Counted from the stretch's first letter, positions 8,159-17,096 are shown. The stretch is 64,000 bases of DNA from QIAW01 sp035487295 (GCA_035487295.1 DATHMH010000036.1:62001-126000); one strand, 5' to 3'. Notes: generated by a model from the sequence alone, not told the origin. Numbers and translations are program-made.

Positions 8159-8686
8159 ATGAAAAACAATAAACTACTTGTTTCAATCGTATTGCTTTTT
8201 TGTTTCGCTGCGGCGTCATTTGCCCAGCAGGTGAAAACCGACTACGACCGAAGCGTAAATTTCAACCAATATAAGACTTACACGTGGGAAAAAGTCCAGA
8301 CACGGGACCCGCTTGGGGGTGCCCGAATCAAGAATGCAGCAAATGCAGCTCTTGCCGCGAAAGGTTGGACCGAAGTGCCGTCTGGGGGCAACATCTCGCT
8401 TATCGCGATCGGGGTCACTCAAGACCAGCAGTCTGTGAATACTTTGTACAACGGATTTGGCGGCGGTTGGCGTTGGGGAGGCTTTGGCGACTCGACAACG
8501 ACAGTTGAAAACTACACGGTCGGTACGCTGGTGGTCTACATGTTTGATACACAGACGAAGCAACTGGTGTGGAGAGGCTCGGCCAGTGACACACTCTCAG
8601 ACGATTCCGACAGGAACATCAAACATTTTGACAAAGGGGTGCAAAAGATGTTCAAGAACTTCCCACCAGGAGCGCCGAAGAAGTAG
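8159..8686 (+). CDS. DUF4136 domain exported protein
   Basis: 175 aa. The ATG at 8159 is chosen over 8129 because AAGGAGAAG precedes it and it opens directly on a signal peptide (LLVSIVLLFCFAAASFAQQV). The mature part matches DUF4136: it starts VKTDYDRSVNFNQYKTYTW, has a Gly/Trp-rich loop in the middle (NGFGGGWRWGGFG), and ends with VYMFDTQTKQLVWRGSASD, the usual core strand pair. DUF4136 proteins are small exported or lipid-anchored envelope proteins of unknown biochemical role. No lipobox Cys is seen here. It is expressed from its own sigma-54 promoter with a palindromic enhancer site, so it is probably part of the stress regulon. Confidence 0.88.
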   Translation: MKNNKLLVSIVLLFCFAAASFAQQVKTDYDRSVNFNQYKTYTWEKVQTRDPLGGARIKNAANAALAAKGWTEVPSGGNISLIAIGVTQDQQSVNTLYNGFGGGWRWGGFGDSTTTVENYTVGTLVVYMFDTQTKQLVWRGSASDTLSDDSDRNIKHFDKGVQKMFKNFPPGAPKK

Positions 8687-8895
8687 GCATAAATTGTCGA
8701 CCTGGGACACTTATCACCTAGAGATCGTTGTATCGTATGCCAAGTGATCGATCCCCAAAGGCCCTAGAGGGTCGCAATCAATAACCAACAGCGCAATGCA
8801 GGGGCCTTCCCTTTCATCTGTTATTCGGCATAAGTGAAGATCAGGAACGGCTGGCTCATTGTCAGTCGTCCGATCTTCATTTGAAGCCACAGCTA

Positions 8896-8915
8896 GTGTC
8901 GACGGCAGTCGACAC
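8896..8915. promoter_or_regulatory. enhancer-like palindrome GTGTCGA-N6-TCGACAC
   Basis: Perfect 7-bp arms at 8896-8902 and 8909-8915, followed by TCAACTTTTCAACACCGC. The site begins 99 bp before the -24 element at 8995. Confidence 0.75.
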
Positions 8916-8946
8916 GTCAACTTTTCAACACCGCTTGCGTTCGTAG

Positions 8947-8969
8947 ACGCCTATCAGGGCGTTTTTTTT
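8947..8969 (+). terminator. terminator-like hairpin with T run
   Basis: ACGCC (8947-8951) pairs with GGCGT (8958-8962), followed by a run of eight T. It lies between the enhancer palindrome and the sigma-54 promoter. It could end readthrough from the DUF4136 gene about 260 bp upstream, and the stem is short. Confidence 0.4.
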
Positions 8970-8994
8970 CAGGCACTTACGAAAGAAGCTCGTT

Positions 8995-9010
8995 TGGCAT
9001 GGGATTTGCC
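8995..9010 (+). promoter_or_regulatory. sigma-54 (-24/-12) promoter of 9078-9690
   Basis: TGGCATGGGATTTGCC, with GG-N10-GC spacing. The start is predicted near 9022, 56 bp before the ATG at 9078. Confidence 0.8.
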
Positions 9011-9077
9011 TTTGCAAAAGATAGAGAAGAATCGAAAAAAGTCCGGAACCTGATACGAACTCACAAAGGACGCAAAT

Positions 9078-9338
9078 ATGAAATTCGAATACAACCCAAA
9101 CGAGCCAGCAGCACGAGATCGATTCTCACTTAGAGATGAGTTGATAGAAGACGAAGAAACCAAATGCGAGCTGTGCAAGAGAGCGCCGCGCCGCAGGCCA
9201 GAATCGCTTTTGTGCAATGACTGCGCAGATGCCGTTGGTCGCGTCATGTCCTGCGAGATTTACGAAGCAGACCACTATCGAGACCGCCAGATACAACTTG
9301 CACAAGTGCGACTGCTGGTGAATGCAGCGAAAATCTGA
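9078..9338 (+). CDS. small protein with a CxxC...CxxC zinc-ribbon-like motif
   Basis: 86 aa, highly charged and cytosolic. Residues 34-52 hold CELCKRAPRRRPESLLCNDC, the two CxxC knuckles of a small zinc-binding finger. No catalytic motif is seen. It is the first gene after the sigma-54 promoter at 8995 and is followed 47 bp later by the sigma-region-4-like gene, so the pair probably forms one transcript ahead of the activator gene at 9837. A regulatory or adaptor role is possible. The family is not recognised. Confidence 0.65.
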   Translation: MKFEYNPNEPAARDRFSLRDELIEDEETKCELCKRAPRRRPESLLCNDCADAVGRVMSCEIYEADHYRDRQIQLAQVRLLVNAAKI

Positions 9339-9384
9339 GGTTCGTATTTCTTTGGCTTGAAGGAATCATGAGGAGGTAGAGCAT

Positions 9385-9690
9385 ATGAATCAAGCATCAG
9401 TCCAACCCGCAATGAAAAGCCTTGAGGACGAACTGGAGCGCCTCACAAATTCCGCATACTTGCTTACCTTAGATGAAGAGATGAGCAGCAACTCAATTCT
9501 TTTGCTCGATCCGGGTCCGCGCATCGCTTTTCTTTTGCATCATGTGCTTTGCTACGAGATTGAAGAAGTGGCTTTACTGCTGGATATGACCGAGAAGGAA
9601 TTTCGCGCGGAATTACGCAGCGCCTATCTCCAATTATCCTCGGCCCAAATTGGACCCGGTGTCTATCTCGAAGAGCCTGCCGTGGCTTAG
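9385..9690 (+). CDS. sigma-70 region-4-like small protein
   Basis: 101 aa with AGGAGG 12 bases before the ATG. The core PRIAFLLHHVLCYEIEEVAL, then LLDMTEKEFRAELRSAYLQL, follows the helix pattern of sigma-70 family region 4 (a hydrophobic helix, a turn, then a recognition-type helix). Region 2 is absent, so it is not a full sigma factor. A related arrangement occurs in the 229-aa protein at 18730-19419. It may act as a stand-alone regulator or a decoy that binds an anti-sigma protein. It is co-transcribed with the zinc-ribbon protein from a sigma-54 promoter and lies just upstream of the enhancer-binding protein gene. Confidence 0.6.
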   Translation: MNQASVQPAMKSLEDELERLTNSAYLLTLDEEMSSNSILLLDPGPRIAFLLHHVLCYEIEEVALLLDMTEKEFRAELRSAYLQLSSAQIGPGVYLEEPAVA

Positions 9691-9836
9691 AAGGCTCATG
9701 TCGACCTACTGAGACAGAAAGAACATTAATGCGGGTCCTCAGGCAGGAAAAAGCTGCGACCTATGGACCCACCGAACCATCAATCTTTATGTACGATATA
9801 CTTGCCCAAGAATCTGGGCCCGGATCGCCATAAGAT

Positions 9837-11993
9837 ATGAGTAGAGATACTTACATCCCAGCGGGAACCAGCCCGCAGCACTACGAAGCAGTGCTGCGCA
9901 TCAGTGAGGCCCTATCTGCGTGTCGTGCTCCTGAAGAGTTGGCCAAAACTCTTGCTGACGGCCTGAGTGAGTTCCTGAACTTCGATCGCCTGTACCTCGT
10001 GATATTAAAAGAGCACGCTAAGGAAATAGAATCTTTAGTATGGGGCAAAGGCCCAGTGTCTTTTCCCAGCCTGCCTATTGAAGAGCTGCCAATTTGGGAG
10101 ATTTTCGACAGTCAGGACGTACTGTATGTTCCCGATTGGGATGCCGAACAACGATTTTCGTCAGTCAAAGAGTGGGCAACAAGAGCGGGCTTCAAGCTAG
10201 GCTCGGTAGTTGGCGTCCCCCTGACGACCCCGCATCGTCGGCTGGGTACGTTCGGAATCGCCAGCGACAGAGTGACCTCATACACGGGGGAAGACGTCAG
10301 CTTTCTGCAGCTGATCGCGCGCGTGGTTGCATTTGCCTTTGACGACTGCCTGAATCTCAGGCGGGCGGAAAGAGCACAGGCAGAATTACAACGCCAAAAT
10401 GATCGACTCCAATTGCTCCTGAATTTGTCGAACCGAATCACTTCGAACCTGGAGCTGCGCGATGTGCTGCGTGCAATTGTTTCCAACGTTCGCGAGGTCA
10501 TGCAGTGTGACGCGGTAGTCATTTCGCTGCCCGATCGGGAATCAGACAAAGTTCGCGTATACGCGCTCGATTTCCCGCACGGCAAGGGATTTATCAAAGA
10601 AGACCTTCTCATCTCGCCAAGCCACGCTGTAAGACAGGCTCTTCATACATTACAACCCGTCATCGACAACGCGGCCGATGAACACCACTTCGGCAGGGAG
10701 ATACACCCATTAGCTGCCGCTGAAGGCATCAAGAGTAGCTGTCTTATTCCGCTCGTAACCCGCGGCCGAGCCCTGGGAGTCTTGTCGATCTCGCGCACAA
10801 CAGAGGATCCCTTCACACCGGAAGATGTCGAATTCCTTAACCAAGCCGGCCGCCAAATAGCCATTGCCATTGAAAATGCGTTGGCGTACCGGGAGATTTC
10901 CGCATTGAAAGACAAGCTTGCCCAGGAGAAGCTCTACCTGGAAGAAGAAATCCGCAGCGAGATGGGTTTTGAGCAGATCATTGGAGAAAGCGCGGCATTA
11001 AAACATGTATTGGAATTGGTCAATACGGTCGCGACCAGCAACTCCACGGTCTTACTCCTGGGTGAGACCGGAACGGGGAAGGAGCTCATTGCGCGTGCTA
11101 TTCATGACCATAGCGGCCGCAAGGGCCGCACTTTTGTGAAGCTGAACTGTGCCGCAATCCCCACAGGATTGCTGGAGAGCGAGCTCTTCGGGCACGAGAA
11201 GGGGGCGTTCACCGGAGCCATCAGCCAGAAGATTGGACGGTTGGAACTTGCTGATCAGGGAACGTTGTTTTTGGACGAGGTAGGCGACATTCCCATTGAG
11301 ATTCAGCCGAAGCTGTTGCGCGCCCTGCAGGAGCGGGAATTTGAAAGGTTGGGCAGCACACATACGCGGAAGGTGAACGTTCGGCTGGTAGCGGCCACCA
11401 ACCGAGATTTAGAAAAAATGATTGCGGCCCGCGAGTTTCGCAGCGATCTGTACTATCGGTTGAACGTATTTCCGATCCGCATTCCGCCGTTGCGGGGCCG
11501 TAGAGAAGATATTCCCCTGCTGGTAACTTACTTCATCCACAAATTTGCCAAGCAGATGCAGAAGAATATTGAAGCAATTCCCGCGTCTGTTATGAAGGGA
11601 CTCGCGGCGTGGGAGTGGCCGGGAAACATCCGCGAGCTCGAAAATTTCATTGAGCGCGCCGTGATTCTGACCCGCGGCAAATCGCTTGAGGCGCCGCTCG
11701 CGGAGCTGCGCAAATCGGCGGTAGACGAAGCAACGACGCAAGCAGCACCAAAGTCAGGGAAGGAAGACATCGCGCAAATTGTGAGAGAGACGCTCGAATC
11801 TCTCAATAAGAAGAAACAAAATGGCGCTGACGAACATGCCAGGAAGCAGCGCGAAGAGATTGTACGTACCCTTGTCGAAACCAAAGGGCGTGTCGCTGGG
11901 ACTGACGGAGCTGCCGCCCGCATGGGCATCAATCGCTCAACCCTCCTTTCCCGTATAAAAAAGCTGGGCATAGATCCCAGGAAGTATGCTTGA
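9837..11993 (+). CDS. sigma-54-dependent enhancer-binding regulator, GAF-GAF-AAA+-Fis (FhlA-like)
   Basis: 718 aa. Two GAF sensor domains occupy about residues 20-170 and 195-345, linked by a coiled-coil (RAERAQAELQRQNDRLQLLL). The AAA+ core starts near 380 (FEQIIGESAALKHVLELV). It has Walker A GETGTGKE at about 409-416, the sigma-54 contact loop GAFTGA at about 456-461, Walker B TLFLDEVGD, and the arginine-finger segment REFRSDLYYRLNVF. The C-terminus has a Fis-type helix-turn-helix (GAAARMGINRSTLLSRIKKL, about 690-710). Such proteins bind upstream palindromes and open sigma-54 promoters with ATP. There is no receiver domain, so the signal is probably a ligand or redox state sensed by GAF. 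It is the only such gene here and probably drives the eight promoters around it. Confidence 0.93.
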   Translation: MSRDTYIPAGTSPQHYEAVLRISEALSACRAPEELAKTLADGLSEFLNFDRLYLVILKEHAKEIESLVWGKGPVSFPSLPIEELPIWEIFDSQDVLYVPDWDAEQRFSSVKEWATRAGFKLGSVVGVPLTTPHRRLGTFGIASDRVTSYTGEDVSFLQLIARVVAFAFDDCLNLRRAERAQAELQRQNDRLQLLLNLSNRITSNLELRDVLRAIVSNVREVMQCDAVVISLPDRESDKVRVYALDFPHGKGFIKEDLLISPSHAVRQALHTLQPVIDNAADEHHFGREIHPLAAAEGIKSSCLIPLVTRGRALGVLSISRTTEDPFTPEDVEFLNQAGRQIAIAIENALAYREISALKDKLAQEKLYLEEEIRSEMGFEQIIGESAALKHVLELVNTVATSNSTVLLLGETGTGKELIARAIHDHSGRKGRTFVKLNCAAIPTGLLESELFGHEKGAFTGAISQKIGRLELADQGTLFLDEVGDIPIEIQPKLLRALQEREFERLGSTHTRKVNVRLVAATNRDLEKMIAAREFRSDLYYRLNVFPIRIPPLRGRREDIPLLVTYFIHKFAKQMQKNIEAIPASVMKGLAAWEWPGNIRELENFIERAVILTRGKSLEAPLAELRKSAVDEATTQAAPKSGKEDIAQIVRETLESLNKKKQNGADEHARKQREEIVRTLVETKGRVAGTDGAAARMGINRSTLLSRIKKLGIDPRKYA

Positions 11994-12065
11994 CCCAATC
12001 TACTCCTTCGGGCAGCACGCTCAATAGATTGCGTTTCCCTTTCTGCTTCGTATGAATCCTTTCAA

Positions 12066-12088
12066 GTGTCGGAACTGATTTTCGACAC
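12066..12088. promoter_or_regulatory. enhancer-like palindrome GTGTCG-N11-CGACAC
   Basis: Arms at 12066-12071 and 12083-12088, with the same 23-bp overall length as the site at 7960. CTCAACTGTCGACCCCGCTG follows, in register with the conserved second element. It starts 92 bp before the -24 element. Confidence 0.65.
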
Positions 12089-12157
12089 CCTCAACTGTCG
12101 ACCCCGCTGCTTTTAATTCCCTTCTTTAAGATTCAATGGCTTACGGTCTTTCAAGTT

Positions 12158-12173
12158 TGGCATTTGCCATGCC
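12158..12173 (+). promoter_or_regulatory. sigma-54 (-24/-12) promoter of the 12201-17534 operon
   Basis: TGGCATTTGCCATGCC, with GG-N10-GC spacing. The start is predicted near 12184, only about 17 nt before the ATG. Confidence 0.75.
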
Positions 12174-12200
12174 TTTCTACTTGCGTAAGGAAGAGCACAG

Positions 12201-12503
12201 ATGATGAAGATTTCTATTGTCGAGGGTCGGACTCAGCGGCGATTAATTTTAGAAGGCAAGCTCGTCACTCCCTGGGCCGCTGAGCTGCCCCCCGCGTGCG
12301 AAAAGGCCAAAGCAGACCTCGAAGGGCGTGAACTCGTCGTGGTCGTTAAGAACCTGGTGGCGATTAACGAAGCCGGAGAACACGCCCTGCTTCAGTTGAT
12401 GAAAGACGGAATCAAATTCCAGGGCTGCGATGTCTTTTCAAAGCACATATTAAGAGACCTCGCCCGCCGGGTTCGCCGGAACACTCAGCAAACGAACAGA
12501 TGA
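12201..12503 (+). CDS. STAS-like small regulatory protein
   Basis: 100 aa starting ATGATG behind AAGGAAGAG. The fold pattern is STAS-like: a strand ISIVEGRTQRRLILEGKLVT, then helix WAAELPPACEKAKADL, then the strand LVVVVKNLVAINEAGEHALL around the site where anti-sigma antagonists carry the phosphorylatable Ser/Thr. Here that position looks like NEAGE, with no clear Ser/Thr. It is a paralogue of the 100-aa protein at 19416-19718 (shared LEGKLV-PW-AEL-AC-A-ADL core). It is the first gene after a sigma-54 promoter and probably leads the efflux operon. A partner-switching role is inferred from the family; the target is unknown. Confidence 0.7.
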   Translation: MMKISIVEGRTQRRLILEGKLVTPWAAELPPACEKAKADLEGRELVVVVKNLVAINEAGEHALLQLMKDGIKFQGCDVFSKHILRDLARRVRRNTQQTNR

Positions 12504-12614
12504 AGCCCTTTCACAAAATCGGGCCCGACGAACGCCAGCGCGCGGGATCTGACTTGAGACTCCTCAACAGTACTACACGCGACACCAGCACGGGGTTGGC
12601 TAGTCGCGTGAGTG

Positions 12615-12691
12615 ATGCGCCTGACATGTAAAAGACGAGCTGAAAACCTGGCACAGGAGCTGAGCCAGGCCCCATTGCGTGTCAGGCGCAT
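12615..12691. promoter_or_regulatory. nested hairpin in the leader of the TolC gene
   Basis: ATGCGCCTGACA (12615-12626) is a perfect inverted repeat of TGTCAGGCGCAT (12680-12691). A second stem, CCTGGC/GCCAGG (12647-12652/12664-12669), is nested inside. No T run follows. It lies between the STAS gene and the pump genes and may set pump expression or mRNA stability. Confidence 0.6.
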
Positions 12692-12718
12692 TCATGAAGG
12701 TTCGAAAAGGAAGGAAAT

Positions 12719-14212
12719 ATGACGATGCAATTAGAAAAGACAAAAATGATCGAAGCCGTTCAACGCCTCCGGGTTCGATTAACTTTGTGCGCTGCAACCT
12801 CAGCCGTTGTGACCATCATGTGTTGCGCGATGGCGGCAGGTCAAAACAGCGCTGGGATGGGCGCCGCAGCCAGTTATGCAGCGACTCAAGGTTCTCCCCC
12901 CGGGCAAGCGACTGGATTCGTAGCAAGCGTTCCCAGCGGTCCTGCAACCACAGAAGTGTTGCATCTAACCCTGCGGGACGCTATCGCCCAGGCCCTCCGC
13001 TACAACCTGGCGAGCATTGAAAGCGGCGAAAATGCGCGCATCGCACGCGGCCAAAGACTGATCGCGCTGAGCCAACTCTTGCCCCAGATCAGCGCGGGGG
13101 CTTCAGAGCATGTCGAGCAAGTAAACCTTACCACGATCGGACTGAAGGTGCCCGGCATCCCGACCGTGATTGGACCTTTCAGCTACAGCTCCGTGGACGC
13201 GAGCGTGAGTCAAACGCTCTTCAGTTTCGAATCCATCCAGCGCTTTCGCGCGGCCCGCACTGCAGAACAGGCCACACAACTCAGTTACCAGGACGTTCTC
13301 GATGCAGTGACCCTGACTGTCGGCAACGCCTATCTAGAGGTAATCGAAGCCAGCTCGCGCATCAAGGCGCAGGAGTTCCAGGTGCAGAACGCAAGAGCCC
13401 TTTACGACCAGGCGCGCGATGAGGTGGAGGCCGGTACAGCTCCGCGAATTGATCTTACGCGCACCGAAGTTCAATTCCACACTGAGGAGTACAACCTGAG
13501 TGTCGCGCGCAACAACTTTGCCGTCGCCAAACTGACCCTTGGACGCGCCATTGGACTGCCACTCGGACAAGAGTTTGAGCTTGCAGACGAACTTCCTTAC
13601 TCCGAAATTAATCTGCTCGGCCAGGAAGATGCCCTGAAAATCGCATACAGGTCACGCAACGACTTCCGGGCAGCCCTCGATTCCGAAAAGGCAGCCAGCC
13701 AGAGCCTTTCGGCCACGAAAGGTGAGCGCTATCCCGTTGTGGCCGCGAATGGCGACTACGGCGATCTCGGAAGGACATTCGGTCACTCCCACGGGGAATT
13801 CAGTTTTCAGGGGGGGATCAGTGTTCCGGTCTTCACAGGCGGACGAATCAAAGGCGACATCACGCAAGCGGAAGCCGAACTGCAGAAGCGAAAGGCAGAA
13901 GCGGAGAACATCCGCGGTCAGGTTGACTATGACGTGCGGACCGCATTTCTCAACCTCAATGCCGCGAAGGAACAGGTCGAAGTAGCAAAGCAAAATGTTG
14001 AACTCGCAAATGAGAGCCTGGCTCGGTCGAAAGACCGCTTCTCTTCCGGAGTAACCGACAGCGTGGAAGTAGTGCAGGCCGAGCAGGCCCTCGCCAGCGC
14101 CAATGATCAATACATAACCAGCCTCTATCACCACAACTTCGCCAAGCTCTCGCTGGCTCGCGCTCTGGGAGTAGCCCGCACGAGTTACGAACAGTATTTA
14201 GGAGGAAAGTAA
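12719..14212 (+). CDS. TolC-family outer membrane efflux protein
   Basis: 497 aa behind AAGGAAGG. A signal peptide is present (LTLCAATSAVVTIMCCAMAAGQ). Two OEP repeats follow, the first from about 85 (LTLRDAIAQALRYNLASIES) and the second from about 300. Typical coiled-coil motifs include DVLDAVTLTVGNAYLEVIEA and QVEVAKQNVELANESLARSK, and the repeat-closing motif GVTDSVEVVQAEQALASAND is seen. The protein forms the outer-membrane channel of a tripartite pump. Its stop (TAA) overlaps the start of the EmrA-like gene (TAATG at 14210-14214), so the two are translationally coupled. With the next two genes it makes an EmrAB-TolC type exporter. Confidence 0.92.
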   Translation: MTMQLEKTKMIEAVQRLRVRLTLCAATSAVVTIMCCAMAAGQNSAGMGAAASYAATQGSPPGQATGFVASVPSGPATTEVLHLTLRDAIAQALRYNLASIESGENARIARGQRLIALSQLLPQISAGASEHVEQVNLTTIGLKVPGIPTVIGPFSYSSVDASVSQTLFSFESIQRFRAARTAEQATQLSYQDVLDAVTLTVGNAYLEVIEASSRIKAQEFQVQNARALYDQARDEVEAGTAPRIDLTRTEVQFHTEEYNLSVARNNFAVAKLTLGRAIGLPLGQEFELADELPYSEINLLGQEDALKIAYRSRNDFRAALDSEKAASQSLSATKGERYPVVAANGDYGDLGRTFGHSHGEFSFQGGISVPVFTGGRIKGDITQAEAELQKRKAEAENIRGQVDYDVRTAFLNLNAAKEQVEVAKQNVELANESLARSKDRFSSGVTDSVEVVQAEQALASANDQYITSLYHHNFAKLSLARALGVARTSYEQYLGGK

Positions 14213-15498
14213 TGCCCAACAATAATGGAACTCAAGTTGTCGACGCTGATCAAAAGCAAACGGCAACTGTCGCAGATGGTGAAATGCCTGGTTCTCAGTC
14301 GAAGGAAAGAGCCGACAAGTCCCCAACATCCAGCCGCAAGAGAATCCTCATTATCTCGGCCGCGGTGGTGGTTGCCATCGCAGGCTGCTATTTCGCGTGG
14401 AATGCGTTTCGCTACGAAGACACCGATGATGCGCAAGTGGACGGCCATGTTATGCCGCTGAGTGCCCGAATCAGCGGACATGTCAAAGAGGTGCACGTTG
14501 TCGAGGGTCAGCTTGTCCATGCCGGAGACGTGCTGGTGACCATCGACCCTGAGGACTACCAAATAGCGGCGGACCAGGCACAGGCGAATCTGGCGGACGC
14601 GCTAGCCGTATCCGCGAGTTCCCACTGGAATGTGCCGATTACGGCCGTAACCGTACAGAGCAATCTGAAGTCGGCGAAAACCGCCGTGCTCAACGCAGAA
14701 GCTGGACTGGAAGCAGCCGAACAAAACTACGAATCCGCCAAAGCAGCGCTGGCGCAGGCCGAGGCTAACGCTGCAAAGAGCGATGCAGACCTCGAACGTT
14801 ACCAAAGGCTCGTCGCGAAAGAAGATATCTCTCGCCAGCAATACGACCAGGCGGTTGCCACAGCAACAGCCAATCGGGCCGCAGTCGTCTCGGCACAGGC
14901 CGGTGTGCATGCCGCCGAACAATCCGTGCAGCAGGCTCGAGGCAAACTCCAGCAGGCAGAAAACGATGTGCAGACTGCGCAGACTGCGCCTGAACAGATT
15001 TCATTGACTCGTGCCAACGCAGAGGCAACCGATGCCCAGGTGTTGCAACGAAGGGCCCAACTTGCGCAAGCCCAACTGAACCTCAACTACACAGTGATTC
15101 TCTCTCCCGTAACGGGAATTATCGGCAAGAGAAGTGTCGAAGTCGGCCAGAACGTCAGCATTGGGCAGGAACTGGTGGACGTTGTTCCCCTGGATGACAT
15201 CTGGATAACCGCCAATTTCAAGGAAACGCAGCTTGCGCATATGCGCCCTGGCCAGCCCGTCGAGATCAAGGTGGATGCGTACGGTCGCAAGTGGAAAGGC
15301 CATGTAACTAACCTGGGTGGGGGCACGGGTTCGATCTTCAGTCTGCTGCCTCCTGAAAACGCGACTGGCAACTATGTGAAGGTCGTACAGCGAGTGCCGG
15401 TTCGCCTCGATTTCGACCGCCCGGAAGGAGAAGACTTCAATTCCGAAGGATTGCTGAAGCCGGGGCTGTCTGTGGAACCGGAAGTGAGAGTCCGATGA
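14212..15498 (+). CDS. emrA: EmrA/HlyD-family membrane fusion protein
   Basis: 428 aa. A cytosolic Ser/Lys-rich start is followed by one membrane helix (RILIISAAVVVAIAGCYFAW, about 43-62). Then comes the hallmark YEDTDDAQVDGHVMPLSARI of EmrA-type adaptors. A lipoyl half-motif (GHVKEVHVVEGQLVHAGDVL) and long Ala-rich coiled coils span about 120-270, and the beta-barrel segment includes VEVGQNVSIGQELVDVVPL. It links the inner-membrane transporter to TolC in the periplasm. The coupled start is TAATG with the TolC gene, and the end overlaps the EmrB-like gene by four bases (ATGA). The symbol is by architecture; the substrate is unknown. Confidence 0.9.
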   Translation: MPNNNGTQVVDADQKQTATVADGEMPGSQSKERADKSPTSSRKRILIISAAVVVAIAGCYFAWNAFRYEDTDDAQVDGHVMPLSARISGHVKEVHVVEGQLVHAGDVLVTIDPEDYQIAADQAQANLADALAVSASSHWNVPITAVTVQSNLKSAKTAVLNAEAGLEAAEQNYESAKAALAQAEANAAKSDADLERYQRLVAKEDISRQQYDQAVATATANRAAVVSAQAGVHAAEQSVQQARGKLQQAENDVQTAQTAPEQISLTRANAEATDAQVLQRRAQLAQAQLNLNYTVILSPVTGIIGKRSVEVGQNVSIGQELVDVVPLDDIWITANFKETQLAHMRPGQPVEIKVDAYGRKWKGHVTNLGGGTGSIFSLLPPENATGNYVKVVQRVPVRLDFDRPEGEDFNSEGLLKPGLSVEPEVRVR

Positions 15499-17087
15499 GC
15501 ACCGCAAACGCAATCACGTTTGACCAAGCTGCCTCGAAGCCGAAGGTGAATCCCTGGATCATCGGCGTAGTGGTTTCGATGGCTGCCTTCATGGAGGTGC
15601 TCGACACCAGCATTGCCAATGTCGCTCTTCCGCATATCGCCGGCAATCTGGGCGCGAGCAATGACGAGAGCACCTGGGTGTTGACGAGTTATCTGGTATC
15701 CAACGCCGTAGTGCTTCCTATTAGCGGCTTCCTGGTTAGCTGGCTCGGACGTAAGCGTTTCTTTCTGATGTGCATCGCCCTCTTTACAGCCAGCTCGTTT
15801 TTGTGCGGTATCGCGCCGAGTCTGGGAATATTGCTTCTCTTCCGGGTGCTGCAAGGCGCCTTCGGTGGCGGACTCCAACCCATGACCCAGGCAATCCTGG
15901 CGGATACTTTCCCGCCGGAGAAACGCGGGTTGGCCTTCGCATTGTATGGAATCACAATCGTCTGCGCCCCCGCCATTGGTCCCACGTTGGGTGGCTGGAT
16001 TACGGATAACTACTCCTGGCGCTGGATTTTTTATATCAACGTCCCGGTGGGAGTTCTGGCCCTGCTGCTGGTTTCGCAGCTTATCGAAGATCCTCCCCAC
16101 TCGTCCCGTCTGAAGGCTACCATGGCGAGCTTCGACTACATCGGATTTGGCCTGCTCGCCGTCGGTGTAGGAGCTCTCCAGATTGCGCTCGACAAGGGAC
16201 AAGAGGACGACTGGTTCGGATCGCGGTTCATTACCACGCTGATCATTCTTGCCGCCGTGGGTTTGGTTAGCCTCGTCATCTGGGAGTGGCGGCACAAGGA
16301 ACCCATTGTAGATGTCCGTATGTTCAAAATGTTTAATTTTGCAAGCTGCAGCCTGATGATGTTCGTGCTTGGCGCCGTCTTGTTCAGTTCTACGGTGCTT
16401 CTTCCTCAGTTCCTGCAAACTCTCTTGGGCTACACGGCGCAAACCGCCGGCATGGTCATCTCTATGGCGGCGATTCTTTTGGTCTTTCTACTACCAATGG
16501 TCGGACGCCTCACCGGGTACTTTCAAGCCCGGCATATTCTCGCTTTCGGCTGGATCACGCTCGCCGTGGCCATGTACTTCTGTTGTAAACAGATTGATCT
16601 ACTTATCAGCTTTCGTGCCGCCGCGTGGATTCGGATCTGGCAGTATCTCCCGGTTGGATTTTTGTTCGTTCCGCTCACGATGGCTGCGTATGTCGGTTTG
16701 CCAGAGTCAAAAAGCAACTCTGCTGCCGGTTTGATCAACTTCATGCGCAACATCGGACAGAGCGTGGGAACGTCGGCGGTGACGACGTTGCTTGCACGCC
16801 GAAGTCAGTACCATCAGTCCATCCTCGCCGAGCACACGCGGTCTCCTCGCTTCGCTGCTGCCGTCGCAGGCTTGACCAGCCGTCTGACACATGTCGGTCT
16901 AAGCCTGCAGGCAGCCCAACAACAGGCCCTCGCCAGGATGTACAGCATGGTACTGGGCCAGGCCCAGGCCCTTTCTTACGTTGATATCTACTGGCTGCTC
17001 GCAGTGACTTCCGCGCTGATGTTTCTATTGTGCTTCCTGCTCGCCAAGAACGAACCGGGAAAGGGCGGGAACGTTGTCATTGACTGA
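15495..17087 (+). CDS. emrB: EmrB-like MFS drug:H+ antiporter (DHA2, 14 TM)
   Basis: 530 aa with about 14 hydrophobic segments. DHA2 signatures are present: motif C-like MEVLDTSIANVALPHIAGNL in TM1 (the LDxTIVNVALP box with Asp at about 36), TWVLTSYLVSNAVVLPISGF, motif A-like WLGRKRFF, and GLINFMRNIGQSVGTSAVTT late in the protein. Such proteins use proton influx to expel hydrophobic drugs, uncouplers or bile-type compounds through the EmrA-TolC conduit. Its start overlaps the EmrA stop by four bases. It is followed 9 bp later by a K+-channel-like gene. It is probably expressed from the sigma-54 promoter at 12158. Confidence 0.93.
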   Translation: MSTANAITFDQAASKPKVNPWIIGVVVSMAAFMEVLDTSIANVALPHIAGNLGASNDESTWVLTSYLVSNAVVLPISGFLVSWLGRKRFFLMCIALFTASSFLCGIAPSLGILLLFRVLQGAFGGGLQPMTQAILADTFPPEKRGLAFALYGITIVCAPAIGPTLGGWITDNYSWRWIFYINVPVGVLALLLVSQLIEDPPHSSRLKATMASFDYIGFGLLAVGVGALQIALDKGQEDDWFGSRFITTLIILAAVGLVSLVIWEWRHKEPIVDVRMFKMFNFASCSLMMFVLGAVLFSSTVLLPQFLQTLLGYTAQTAGMVISMAAILLVFLLPMVGRLTGYFQARHILAFGWITLAVAMYFCCKQIDLLISFRAAAWIRIWQYLPVGFLFVPLTMAAYVGLPESKSNSAAGLINFMRNIGQSVGTSAVTTLLARRSQYHQSILAEHTRSPRFAAAVAGLTSRLTHVGLSLQAAQQQALARMYSMVLGQAQALSYVDIYWLLAVTSALMFLLCFLLAKNEPGKGGNVVID

Positions 17088-17096
17088 AGGAGCGCC

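Noticed and set aside
12647..12663. TGGCACAGGAGCTGAGC as a ninth sigma-54 promoter
   Set aside because: The GG and GC are 12 bp apart instead of 10, and the sequence belongs to the nested hairpin stem.
15372..16442. A 356-aa minus-strand frame opposite EmrA/EmrB
   Set aside because: Low-complexity Gln/His/Arg composition and complete overlap with a firmly assigned transporter.
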